DNA from: a virus
Virus record (IMG/VR): IMGVR_UViG_3300044616_001261
Span: 1 to 57,815 of that record
DNA length: 57,815 nt
Direction: 5' to 3' (one strand)
How positions within the stretch are numbered: position 1 is the first letter of the stretch; each line of letters begins with the position of its first letter. Positions 8,711 through 16,857 of this stretch are shown here, piece by piece. The notes under the pieces were generated by a model. That model did no database searches. It worked only from the letters and a program-made list of their open reading frames with translations, and had not been told where the DNA came from. A program made the position numbers and the translations under genes.

Positions 8711-10118
8711 CTTTTCTCATTTTACAATTAATAAACATTGTGTTTGGATATAACGATTCATCAACACTATCAACATCCAATACTTCCAATATTTGTTTTA
8801 ATCCATCTTGTTTATAATCTATTTTTCTTTGTTGCATTTCAGTAACAAATCTTTTTTCATTTTTAGCTGTGGTTTCTCCTTTTTTCCAATTACCATTAAT
8901 AAAACCTTCATCTTCATGATGCATACAATAGAAATTACCTTCCTTTCTAATTGGTATGATATTTTCTATTACTTCAATATCTTCAGTTGTAATTTCAACG
9001 TTATCTGATTGATATTCTTGTGTTAAATCCAACTTTAGTATTGGTTCATTATCATCATTGAAAACTTCTTCTATGTCTTCAAAAAATTTATTGTATATTT
9101 TAACATCAGCAATTTTACCTTTGAAAAAATTCAATTGATTTGAACAATATCCTAAAATAAAAGGGTCAGTAAATGTATGTTTTTTTAATGTGTCTTCAAT
9201 TAAAAATGGTTTATTTTCTTTAATTCCATTTTGATTAGTAACAAGTTCATCGTTTATATAAAAGTACATCTCCTTAGTCCTTTGATTATATGAAATTGTT
9301 ACCCATGTCCATTCACTTTCATGTTTCTTAGCCCAATTATTATGGTACTTACTAAACATATCAAACACCGTCATATTAACAGTTCGTGAATTATTAAATG
9401 ATAATCCCCAAGTCCAAGAATTATGTTTTCTTAAAATGGGAAACTCAACATATTTTTTTTCTTGGTCACCCACTAAAAAAATTGGTACCTTTTCAGGTTG
9501 TTGTTCCGCTTTAAATAAAACTGATATTGTGTGATTTTTAGTCAAACAATTACTAACCTCTTTTGTTGTAGGTAATAACATTGCCGAATTGTCTCCATTA
9601 AAATCGGCAACCATTTTATTATTATATGATTTGAAAATACGACCTGTGGTATAATTTTCAAAAAAACATCTATAAAATAAATCATCGTCTTCCTGACCCC
9701 AATCCCAATAATCATTTGAGTATCCATTTGTTTGATATGCCTGTTCTTTTGTAAATAAAACAACACCTCCGAAGTATTGGTCGTATCCTAAACCGTAATT
9801 GTATTTTGATAATTTTGTTGCAATATGTATTGGTGTTTTTTCAGGATAGGAATAGTCACATATTAGATTATCTTTATCTTCCGCTAACATATCCACATCA
9901 TGCCAAGCCACATAATCACACCCATCTTCAAACGCATAATGAGCGGCAATATTCTTCATACCTCCTCTATTAAATAACTTATCATCTACTTGATGACCTA
10001 CATAGAATTTATGTTCAATACCATTTTTTGTCAGATATTCAGATAAATGAGGAATTAATCTCTCAATATGTTCTTTTCTATTCCTATATGGAATACATAT
10101 ACCTAACTTATGACTCAT
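8694..10118 (-). CDS. GT7 (beta-1,4-galactosyltransferase-like) glycosyltransferase with embedded LamG-like domain
   Basis: 474 residues. The N-terminal ~165 match the animal B4GALT plan: IPYRNRKEH (9-17), LFNRGGMKN (49-56), the metal-binding HDVDM (73-77), YFGGVVLF (115-122) and NGYSNDYWDWGQEDDDLF (131-148). In GT7 the DVD binds Mn2+ with UDP-sugar and the EDDD loop contributes the catalytic base. Residues ~190-375 form a LamG-like sandwich (TISVLFKAEQ, WTWVTISYNQ, GKIADVKIYNKFF). The usual GT7 C-terminal part (EGFINGNW, KRFVTEM) resumes afterwards, so LamG interrupts or replaces the middle of the fold. No transmembrane anchor, unlike Golgi relatives. It overlaps its near-twin at 10115 by ATGA. 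Confidence 0.8.
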   Translation of the reverse strand: MSHKLGICIPYRNRKEHIERLIPHLSEYLTKNGIEHKFYVGHQVDDKLFNRGGMKNIAAHYAFEDGCDYVAWHDVDMLAEDKDNLICDYSYPEKTPIHIATKLSKYNYGLGYDQYFGGVVLFTKEQAYQTNGYSNDYWDWGQEDDDLFYRCFFENYTTGRIFKSYNNKMVADFNGDNSAMLLPTTKEVSNCLTKNHTISVLFKAEQQPEKVPIFLVGDQEKKYVEFPILRKHNSWTWGLSFNNSRTVNMTVFDMFSKYHNNWAKKHESEWTWVTISYNQRTKEMYFYINDELVTNQNGIKENKPFLIEDTLKKHTFTDPFILGYCSNQLNFFKGKIADVKIYNKFFEDIEEVFNDDNEPILKLDLTQEYQSDNVEITTEDIEVIENIIPIRKEGNFYCMHHEDEGFINGNWKKGETTAKNEKRFVTEMQQRKIDYKQDGLKQILEVLDVDSVDESLYPNTMFINCKMRKDVSRI

Positions 10119-11545
10119 AGACCAATATTAACTTCTAAAATATTTTTTACTCTGTGTTTACCGTGTTCTTTAAATTTCAAATCAGATAAACCGTCGTCCA
10201 TTATTTTATTTTTATATACCTCATTATAAAATCTCAATTGATTCCATCTTGTTGCATCATCTTTCCATTGATTATTAACGAAACCATTTGCCTCATGTTT
10301 TAATAATTCAAATTTACATTGTCTTCTAAATGGTACTTTTATTTCTTTGAATTCTTCGTTGATGACATTTTCAACACCACAATCTTTAATAATACCATCA
10401 TTATGATTACCTGATAAGTCAATCAATTTATAATTTCTTACGTAATTTGCATCATAATATATTTTTAACGAACTTGATGATTGATAATCACCGAAATCTT
10501 TTGTCAAAACTTCATTTGAATTTGTTGATATTTCTTTAACTTCGTCTTCAGTTAAAATAGTGTCAAAATATGCAAATGTATCAATTGATCCTCTATAATA
10601 ATTTTGTAATCCTTCTCTATCAGGTTTACCGACTCCCAAATAAAATTTAGGTTCCTTCTTATAAAAATGAAGTTTCTTAAATGGTTCTGTTTCTCCAATA
10701 AATTCTCCGTCTTGGTAAACTTTAATTATATTATCTAATCTATCTAATGTAACTGTAATGTTAGTTCTATAATTTGTTTTAATATTAGAGTTAACATAAA
10801 GAACATTTTGTTTGTAATCAAATGCTGCGAAGTTATATCTTGAAAATGAATTATAACAAATTGCAAAATCATAACCTGGAACACTAAAAACCGTAAATTC
10901 ATCTGATTTTCTTAAATGATTACATTCTAAATCATCAGGATAAAAATTAATAAAAAATGTCGCACTTGAATTAAAATCAATTGTATTATCTGATATTATT
11001 TTAGAATTTTTTCCATAGAATCTAAGTGTTTTACCTTTTCTTCCTTGGTTTTTATATTTTAAAACATCAAGAGGTACGTCTTTCTGTACGCATCTAAATA
11101 ACAAATCGTCGTCTTCATACCCCCATCCCCAATACTTGTTAGAGTATCCATTAATTTTTTCAAACAACTCTATTGGAAACATAGTGACTCCTCCAAAGTA
11201 CGTATCAAAAGATAATCCAGTTTCATTTTTTTCATCATCAATAAATGATGTTGCTAAATGTAATGGAACGTCAGAATATGAATAATCAACATCAATTGGT
11301 ACCATATCAACATCATGAAACACAAGATAATCACATTTTAGTTTCTTAGCATACATGTATCCGATGTTAAGTAACATACCACGATTAAATTGTTTTGCGT
11401 AATCTTGATTAACAACAATTAATTCATATTCAATACCTTGATTTTTAAGATGAACATCTATTCTATCAATAAAGATTTTTAAATGTTCATCTCTTAATCT
11501 AAAAGGTACGATAACACCTAACTTATGAGATATCTGAGACATCAA
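10115..11545 (-). CDS. Second GT7-like glycosyltransferase with embedded LamG-like domain
   Basis: 476 residues, same architecture as its downstream neighbour. GT7 motifs: VPFRLRDEH (13-21), QFNRGMLLNIGY (52-63), FHDVDM (76-81), YFGGVTMF (116-123) and NGYSNKYWGWGYEDDDLLF (132-150). A LamG-like region follows from ~170 to ~395 (SATFFINFYP, NITVTLDRLDNIIKVYQDGE, GSIDTFAYFDTILTEDEVKE, then SLKIYYDANY), and the GT7 tail returns with FVNNQWKDDATRWNQLRFYN. The two paralogues have diverged strongly, so an ancient duplication with separate donor or acceptor specificity is likely. A second Met one codon in is an alternative start. The first 23 bases overlap the small coiled-coil gene upstream. Confidence 0.8.
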   Translation of the reverse strand: MMSQISHKLGVIVPFRLRDEHLKIFIDRIDVHLKNQGIEYELIVVNQDYAKQFNRGMLLNIGYMYAKKLKCDYLVFHDVDMVPIDVDYSYSDVPLHLATSFIDDEKNETGLSFDTYFGGVTMFPIELFEKINGYSNKYWGWGYEDDDLLFRCVQKDVPLDVLKYKNQGRKGKTLRFYGKNSKIISDNTIDFNSSATFFINFYPDDLECNHLRKSDEFTVFSVPGYDFAICYNSFSRYNFAAFDYKQNVLYVNSNIKTNYRTNITVTLDRLDNIIKVYQDGEFIGETEPFKKLHFYKKEPKFYLGVGKPDREGLQNYYRGSIDTFAYFDTILTEDEVKEISTNSNEVLTKDFGDYQSSSSLKIYYDANYVRNYKLIDLSGNHNDGIIKDCGVENVINEEFKEIKVPFRRQCKFELLKHEANGFVNNQWKDDATRWNQLRFYNEVYKNKIMDDGLSDLKFKEHGKHRVKNILEVNIGL

Positions 11546-11738
11546 TATCGTTTTCTCCTTTAACTAATTTGTTATGGAACTCAGCCAAATAATATTGTGC
11601 TCTTTGATTCCATTCTTCTTTGTCAATTTCTTCAAACCAAATTGTTAATGCATCCAAAGAGTTTGCAATTTTTTCAAGTGCCTTAACTTTTCTAAGTTCA
11701 AGGTCTTGTTCTTTTTTTTCTTCTTTACCGGTACTCAT
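11523..11738 (-). CDS. Small charged helical protein, unknown function
   Basis: 71 residues, strongly charged in the first third (KEEKKEQDLELRKVKALEKI) and then amphipathic (SLDALTIWFEEIDKEEWNQR), so probably one or two long helices able to form a coiled coil. No family recognised. It is wedged between two glycosyltransferase genes, overlapping the upstream one by ATGA (11735-11738) and the downstream one by 23 bases, which argues that it is translated and may be an accessory subunit of one of these enzymes. Confidence 0.7.
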   Translation of the reverse strand: MSTGKEEKKEQDLELRKVKALEKIANSLDALTIWFEEIDKEEWNQRAQYYLAEFHNKLVKGENDIDVSDIS

Positions 11739-12592
11739 ATTGATATTATTTTTTTAATTAATTTATTCCAATTTTTATAATGACTAAATTCTGGTTTAGT
11801 TAAACCTAATTCAAACATGTATTCCGAGTTAACTAAATCTATTTTGAAATTTGTTTTTTTTAATTCTTTATACATTTTAAAATATTCATTTGAAAATGCA
11901 TAATCTTCATTAAGGTTTGCAACATTCAACACTCTATCAATTGCTGTGGAATCCCATTTGAAATGATGTACTTGTACTGAATGTGTTTCAACCGGTGCAA
12001 TCAATGGATGTGACCAACCTTGCCATCTCCAAGTTGTGTGATCCTCAATTTTAGCATAATGTTGTCCTGATGTCACATCAACATAACCTTTCATTACACA
12101 TATTTTATTTGGACAAGCTTTACTCATTGGATATCTAAAAAATCCTGCGTTTGGAAACTGTTCCCATATTGATTGATTGTCTTTTAGTTCAACAAACTCA
12201 CCATCTATTCCAATTCTATCTATAAATCCACCTCTTACAAGGTCCCAATTATTTTCTTCACAATCTTTTACTAATCCACGTAAATCATTATTTGGATATA
12301 AATGAAATTCATCAATATCAGCTATAACAAACCAATCAAATTGATTGATTTTCTTAACGTAATTATATAATTGTGTTACCTTTTCCCAATCAAAAATTCT
12401 TTCGTTAACAACTATTTGTATTTTTACGTTATCGTAATTTTTTATTACTTCAGATACATCACCACTAATTGATGGGTGTAAATCCGTTTCATAAACCGCA
12501 ATTAAAATCTCATCAACCTGTTTTTGGTAATGTTCAATAAAATGTGGGAGTAAAGATGCTCCGTGCCCAATAACTGTTAATAATTTAATCAT
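11735..12592 (-). CDS. GT2/GT92-like glycosyltransferase
   Basis: 285 residues of GT-A type. The metal-binding DxD sits in DWFVIADIDEFHLYP (DID at 92-94). The N-terminus (LLTVIGHGASLLPHFIEHYQ) matches the opening strand and helix of Glyco_tranf_2_4/GT92-like enzymes, in which the first helix reads as Leu-x-Glu-Trp/His-x-x-H/Y. HSVQVHHFKWDS near residue 215 is the conserved His-His block placed close to the active site in this group. No membrane segments. Start ATG lies 8 bases inside the upstream methyltransferase gene. Probably transfers a sugar in the same pathway as the GT7 pair; donor not predictable. Confidence 0.75.
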   Translation of the reverse strand: MIKLLTVIGHGASLLPHFIEHYQKQVDEILIAVYETDLHPSISGDVSEVIKNYDNVKIQIVVNERIFDWEKVTQLYNYVKKINQFDWFVIADIDEFHLYPNNDLRGLVKDCEENNWDLVRGGFIDRIGIDGEFVELKDNQSIWEQFPNAGFFRYPMSKACPNKICVMKGYVDVTSGQHYAKIEDHTTWRWQGWSHPLIAPVETHSVQVHHFKWDSTAIDRVLNVANLNEDYAFSNEYFKMYKELKKTNFKIDLVNSEYMFELGLTKPEFSHYKNWNKLIKKIISI

Positions 12593-13316
12593 TTCTCTTA
12601 TTAATTACCGTTATACCACTTGATGATGGTTTGTTAGGTAATATACGAAAATTATATAAATTAATCAAATTATATAAGGGGTTTTTTTCTAATTCCTTAA
12701 CTAATTTAGATGGTCCGTCAAATCTGTGATGGTCTTTTTTTGAATCTTCAGATATTAATAGGTTTTCCTCGTAATTTGGATCGGTATCGTGTATAATGAT
12801 AATTCCTTTATCTGATAAAATATTTGAATACAAATCAAAATCCAATTTAACTCCATCATATGAGTGATCCCCATCAATAAATAAAACATCTATCTTTATA
12901 TCTTGTAGAACAAAGAAATTATAATAAGCATCTTCTGATGTTGATTTAATTAATCGTGGTTGGAATTGTTTGTGATAGTATGAGTTTTCATCCTCTAAAT
13001 CATTTGGTCCTCCGATACCGTTACAGGCGTCAACAATATAAGTTACTCCGATATCTCCCCAATTAATATCGGGGTTACCTTCAAAAATATTTTGTTTGTG
13101 TAAATCAATTCGTGCTTGTGTCATAATACGGGGTATAAACCCACCTCCCGACCCGATACAGACACAGGTTTTTGCTCTCATATGTTGTATCAGTGAATAA
13201 ACAACAAGACCGTCACCCATATGTTCTGTGGTTGCGCCGTGTGTCCATCTATATGGAACAGGTTCACCCCCATTTGTTGTGATATTTCCTGTTATGAAGT
13301 CTTGATTGGTTATCAT
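12585..13316 (-). CDS. Class I SAM-dependent methyltransferase (Methyltransf_24-like)
   Basis: 243 residues. The SAM-binding motif I is CVCIGSGGGFIPRIM (51-65), and motif IV/V is IDVLFIDGDHSYDGVKLDF (around 157) followed by SDKGIIIIHDT. The IDGDHSYxxVxxD signature is typical of Methyltransf_24 and related O-methyltransferases of sugars or small hydroxyl compounds; the His and Asp residues often help bind metal. First gene of the minus-strand cassette after the LamG fibre genes; 24 bases separate it from the fibre gene downstream coordinate-wise at 13341. Likely caps or decorates the glycan made by the neighbouring transferases. Confidence 0.8.
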   Translation of the reverse strand: MITNQDFITGNITTNGGEPVPYRWTHGATTEHMGDGLVVYSLIQHMRAKTCVCIGSGGGFIPRIMTQARIDLHKQNIFEGNPDINWGDIGVTYIVDACNGIGGPNDLEDENSYYHKQFQPRLIKSTSEDAYYNFFVLQDIKIDVLFIDGDHSYDGVKLDFDLYSNILSDKGIIIIHDTDPNYEENLLISEDSKKDHHRFDGPSKLVKELEKNPLYNLINLYNFRILPNKPSSSGITVINKRND

Positions 13317-13340
13317 TAAGATAATATAAGAAAAATATTT

Positions 13341-14321
13341 CTATAAACCAAACCTTTGTTTTTGTGATTCATAATTTTGTCTAATCTCCGCAATAGATAA
13401 TTCTCTATTATACACACTAAACATACCATATTTACCTACTTTATTTTCACCAAATGTGTAACGAGCCATCAATGTTACAGTTCCAATTTGTGTTCCACTA
13501 TTTCTCATATACAAATGAAACCATTGATTTGTTGGTAGACTTTGCATTGAAACGGTCGTTGATACTCCGTTTAAATACCACTGGTCCCAGTCGGTTCCTG
13601 TACTACCATGCCAAACCCATCCATTAGGCGAACCTGCTCTAGCATCTAATAAATAATTTGTGGTATTATCATTAATATATGCCCACAAACTAAATGTTTT
13701 ATAATTTCTTATACTAGAAGTTAACCCATATGTACCTGTACCTGAAAACTCAATACAACCTCCATTAGAACTACTATATGTTGGGCCACCTATAAAATTA
13801 CAATATCCATTATACCCACCCACATCTTGCCAATGGGTTGCAAAATCATAAGAAACTGTTCCTATAATATAGTCACCACTATCCGAATGATTATCATCTA
13901 CATATTTTTTTATTACATAATGATTATCATCACTATCAACCAATAATATCTTTGAAATTCTTGGATGATGTGATGCAACTGCACTACCTTCAACATATCT
14001 CCAATATCTATGTGCACCAATTGGTGTTGTTAAAAATCCTGTTCCTGTTTGGTATGAGTATTCGGAATTATTTGACATTACCCCACTAAATGCAGTTGTC
14101 CATGTTGAATTATCATCACTCCATTGTACTGTATAGTTTGCACTTCTTAATCCGTTAAAAACTGAATATGTTTTTACTTTAACTATATTCTTAGTTGTAC
14201 TATATGATAAGGTATTACCTGCATCTAAATGATATATTAACCCATTTGTTATAATATCATTTAATTGCTGTGATTTAACAATATTAACATCATACTTATT
14301 TCCATTTATATTAAAAGGCAT
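13341..14321 (-). CDS. LamG-domain fibre/adhesin protein with discoidin-like insertion
   Basis: 326 residues. Begins MPFNINGN, the same leader as the next two upstream genes, and ends with NYESQKQRFGL, matching NTQKTKYGL and NIQKTKFGL. LamG/pentraxin-like core: GLIYHLDAGNTLSY near the N-terminus, GGPTYSSSNGGCIEFSGTG, TFSLWAYIND and GMFSVYNRELSIAEI. Between the first strand and the rest sits an extra block (~50-150: YTVQWSDDNSTW, HRYWRYVEGS, HHPRISKILLVD) that reads like a galactose-binding/F5-8C domain. Probably a virion tip protein binding host glycans. One base separates the stop from the next ATG (TAATATG), implying coupling with 14323-15075. Confidence 0.78.
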   Translation of the reverse strand: MPFNINGNKYDVNIVKSQQLNDIITNGLIYHLDAGNTLSYSTTKNIVKVKTYSVFNGLRSANYTVQWSDDNSTWTTAFSGVMSNNSEYSYQTGTGFLTTPIGAHRYWRYVEGSAVASHHPRISKILLVDSDDNHYVIKKYVDDNHSDSGDYIIGTVSYDFATHWQDVGGYNGYCNFIGGPTYSSSNGGCIEFSGTGTYGLTSSIRNYKTFSLWAYINDNTTNYLLDARAGSPNGWVWHGSTGTDWDQWYLNGVSTTVSMQSLPTNQWFHLYMRNSGTQIGTVTLMARYTFGENKVGKYGMFSVYNRELSIAEIRQNYESQKQRFGL

Positions 14322-14322
14322 A

Positions 14323-15075
14323 TTATAATCCGTATTTAGTTTTTTGTGTATTATATAATTGTTGTACTTCTGGAAATGTTAACGCTCTATTCCATATTTG
14401 TACTGAATACATATTTCCTTTAAATATTAATCCACCAAATCTTGTTCCTAATTGTAATTGGTCTCCATTATCATTTGTACCAAAATTACCTTTAGTATAT
14501 TGTGAACCGGTTGCGGCTAATTCTCCACCATACCAAGTTGTTTCAGTTGCACCATCCAAAGTCCAAACTACATGATATATTCTATTTGCTTGCCAATCTC
14601 CATCTTTATGAAATGCACTATTACCTTCATTGTATGTTGGAAATGTCCCATCGGTACCATTTCTAGTATAGGTGTGGATATACCCACTTTGATATATACC
14701 CAATTCATAATTACTATAATGTTTAGAAATCAATGCCTGTCTATATGGTAAACCGTTTTGTGGAACACTAAACCAACATGATATTGACATTTGATATTGC
14801 ATTCTTAAACTTGGTGAATCGGATATATTGACCCAGTCATCTACACCATCAAAATATATACTACCAGCATTTGCACTTTGATATACTGCACCTCCTACTA
14901 ATGTTCCATTATTACCATATCCACTCATATCATACCATGTTCCACCACTACCTGGATATGAATTTTTAATTGATGCATCTAAATTCAAAACCAAACCATT
15001 GTGTGGTATTCCGGTTGAACCCAATGTATTTGCAATTGTGCTATTGATTATATTTCCATTTACATTTATAGGCAT
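14323..15075 (-). CDS. LamG-domain fibre/adhesin protein
   Basis: 250 residues and the simplest of three tandem paralogues. MPINVNGN leader, then GLVLNLDASIKNSYPGSGG, WYDMSGYGNNGTLVGG and GSIYFDGVDDWVNI, the classic first half of a LamG/ConA-like lectin as found in many phage tail proteins; MSISCWFSVP, RIYHVVWTLDG and MYSVQIWNRALTFPEVQQLY complete the fold. C-terminus NTQKTKYGL. No collagen-like tract and no signal peptide. Probably assembled on the virion by the short N-terminal leader; target sugar unknown. Confidence 0.82.
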   Translation of the reverse strand: MPINVNGNIINSTIANTLGSTGIPHNGLVLNLDASIKNSYPGSGGTWYDMSGYGNNGTLVGGAVYQSANAGSIYFDGVDDWVNISDSPSLRMQYQMSISCWFSVPQNGLPYRQALISKHYSNYELGIYQSGYIHTYTRNGTDGTFPTYNEGNSAFHKDGDWQANRIYHVVWTLDGATETTWYGGELAATGSQYTKGNFGTNDNGDQLQLGTRFGGLIFKGNMYSVQIWNRALTFPEVQQLYNTQKTKYGL

Positions 15076-15078
15076 ATC

Positions 15079-15777
15079 TTATAATCCAAATTTTGTTTTT
15101 TGTATATTGTAATTATGTAATATTTCATTTAGTGATAAATCCCTATTATATACTCTAATACTATATAAATTTCCAGAAAATGGTTCTAATGTACTCGCCA
15201 CATCCGTTCCTATTCTATAATTAACAGATGTTGCAATTGATGCGTTTAATGTTGCGGTATTTGATAATGAACCATCCAAATAAAGTTTTACTACACCGTT
15301 TGAATCACGAGTAGCCACCATATGATGTGTTCCAGATGTAATTGGTGCTGATGCTGCATAACACGACCCATTTATGTATATTCCATATTGTCCCGAAAAC
15401 CAAATAGTGTTACTTGTATTTCCAGGTCCATAATTACCAAATAATGCACCTCCGTTTGCTCCTGTTATTGTATAAAAAGATTCAATAGTAAATGATTGAT
15501 TTCCTGATATTATAGACGCTGTATTTAATTCAATATAATCATTTGAACCATCAAATACAATACTGCCACCATTTGTTGAACTAAATGTTGGACCATTTGT
15601 TAATGTACCATTAAATCCATTTGCGGCTATATCGTATATAGTCGTTCCAATTCCGTTATAACACGCGGGTATTGACATATCGTAATATAATCTCAAACCA
15701 CTTAATGTTATATTTCTATATTCAAGTGATTTAATAATATTCGATGTAACTGTCGTTCCACTTATGTTTAATGGCAT
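15079..15777 (-). CDS. LamG-domain fibre/adhesin protein
   Basis: 232 residues, third paralogue: MPLNISGT leader, SGLRLYYDMSIPACY, IYDIAANGFNGTLTNG, GSIVFDGSNDYIEL, SFTIESFYTITG, THHMVATRDSNGVVKLYLDG and LYSIRVYNRDLSLNEILHNY, ending NIQKTKFGL. This is a complete LamG-like jelly roll. An AAATATTTATAG element directly precedes the start codon (15780-15791 on the opposite strand), matching the motif seen before other structural genes, so this may be the first gene of a late transcript running into the two LamG genes and perhaps the enzyme cassette. Confidence 0.82.
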   Translation of the reverse strand: MPLNISGTTVTSNIIKSLEYRNITLSGLRLYYDMSIPACYNGIGTTIYDIAANGFNGTLTNGPTFSSTNGGSIVFDGSNDYIELNTASIISGNQSFTIESFYTITGANGGALFGNYGPGNTSNTIWFSGQYGIYINGSCYAASAPITSGTHHMVATRDSNGVVKLYLDGSLSNTATLNASIATSVNYRIGTDVASTLEPFSGNLYSIRVYNRDLSLNEILHNYNIQKTKFGL

Positions 15778-15779
15778 AT

Positions 15780-15791
15780 CTATAAATATTT
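15780..15791 (-). promoter_or_regulatory. AAATATTTATAG element before LamG fibre gene
   Basis: Reading on the minus strand, AAATATTTATAG ends two bases before ATG of the gene ending at 15777. It is the same core (TATTTAT) found before the genes starting at 20298, 23263, 26737, 33626, 44919 and 47577. Either a phage promoter giving a very short leader or an A/T-rich translation-initiation element. Confidence 0.35.
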
Positions 15792-15797
15792 GTTTTA

Positions 15798-16061
15798 TTA
15801 AGTTAATGGAACTCTATTATCTTCATTATACTTTACTGTGTTAATCCAACCCCTACTATATGCTTGAGAAACAATTTCATCTTTAGATCCAGGTATTGAT
15901 TCATTTATTTCAAAAAATTTATCTACCGCAATTTTTACAATTTCATCAATCGCTATTCTTGCTCTTTCTTTCATGGCATTTTCTACCCAATCTTGTGGTT
16001 CGTAAGCAATATATTCCATTGCTAATTTTTCTGTGTCTGTTAATGTTACTGTATAATTCAT
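15798..16061 (-). CDS. Small conserved phage protein of the tail region
   Basis: 87 residues starting MNYTVTLTDTEKLAMEYIA, with WVENAMKERARIAIDEIVKI in the middle and a C-terminal KDEIVSQAYSRGWINT. Proteins with the leader TVTLTDxEKLAMEYxA and the ERARIAxDEIV helix are widespread in marine tailed phages next to tail genes, without known function. All-helical with no membrane segment. Lies between LamG and C1q-like fibre genes on the same strand, so a chaperone or assembly role for fibres is plausible but unproven. Confidence 0.75.
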   Translation of the reverse strand: MNYTVTLTDTEKLAMEYIAYEPQDWVENAMKERARIAIDEIVKIAVDKFFEINESIPGSKDEIVSQAYSRGWINTVKYNEDNRVPLT

Positions 16062-16077
16062 ATATTTTTATTTTTTA

Positions 16078-16812
16078 TTAATGTAATAGATATCCGTAAA
16101 ATTGACTATATCGTTGGGACGAAGATGTATGCATGTTTCCATTAGTACCATAACCAGAAACTTCTATATAATCTCCTGCTGTTAAACCAAAAACCCATGA
16201 AGGAAAAAATGTAATATATTCTGCAGCTGCCGTTGGTAAAGACAATCTTTGTTCGGTAAATACTGAACCATTTTTATTTAAAAAAACGAACATTGTTCCA
16301 GTAGTACTGATTTGAAACCAACCCTTCCATCCAAATGCGTAAACTCCCGTAATAGGTGCGGTAAATCTAGAGTTAGCTGTATTATAATGGTTTCCTCTAT
16401 TAATCGTTGCGGTTTCATAAGTTAATTTTGTGTCACTACTAGGTGATTGATTTTCAGTTTTATGAGCAACAAATGATGGTTGATTTGGTAATGTAACATA
16501 TCCACTGTTAGTAATCTCCAATCCTGTTGTCCACGATATAACACCATCTGCCGTACCATTACCAGCCATACCCATAGAAATTCCACCACCATCTTGTCCA
16601 ATGTATGTTGCAGGTTGTGATGAATTTCTATATGCAAAAACCCCACTTGCATTTGTATATGCGTTTGATGATAGATATAATTGATTTTGCGTGTTAGTAT
16701 TTGAAAACAAAACCTGTCCTCTTGGAAACACAACACCACCATATTGCGCTGGCCCAACATATGAATAATTTGTTGATCCTGCTGAAATATTACTATTTGT
16801 AATTAATGGCAT
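16078..16812 (-). CDS. Fibre protein with C1q/TNF-like C-terminal domain
   Basis: 244 residues. The N-terminal ~115 are a Gly/Asn/Ser-rich shaft region (GGVVFPRGQVLFSNTNTQNQ). From about 118, PSFVAHKTENQSPSSDTKL, then TYETATINRGNHY, FTAPITGVYAFGWKGWF and GDYIEVSGYG make up a C1q-like jelly roll: the Phe-x-Ala-Pro-x-x-Gly-x-Tyr-x-F block is the family hallmark. C1q domains trimerise and in phages serve as receptor-binding tips. A TATAAATA sequence sits about 40 bases upstream on the coding strand, close to the stop of the previous gene. Confidence 0.75.
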   Translation of the reverse strand: MPLITNSNISAGSTNYSYVGPAQYGGVVFPRGQVLFSNTNTQNQLYLSSNAYTNASGVFAYRNSSQPATYIGQDGGGISMGMAGNGTADGVISWTTGLEITNSGYVTLPNQPSFVAHKTENQSPSSDTKLTYETATINRGNHYNTANSRFTAPITGVYAFGWKGWFQISTTGTMFVFLNKNGSVFTEQRLSLPTAAAEYITFFPSWVFGLTAGDYIEVSGYGTNGNMHTSSSQRYSQFYGYLLH

Positions 16813-16857
16813 ATCTTATAATTTTTTAAGTGTTTCCACATTCAGTCAAGTTTATAT

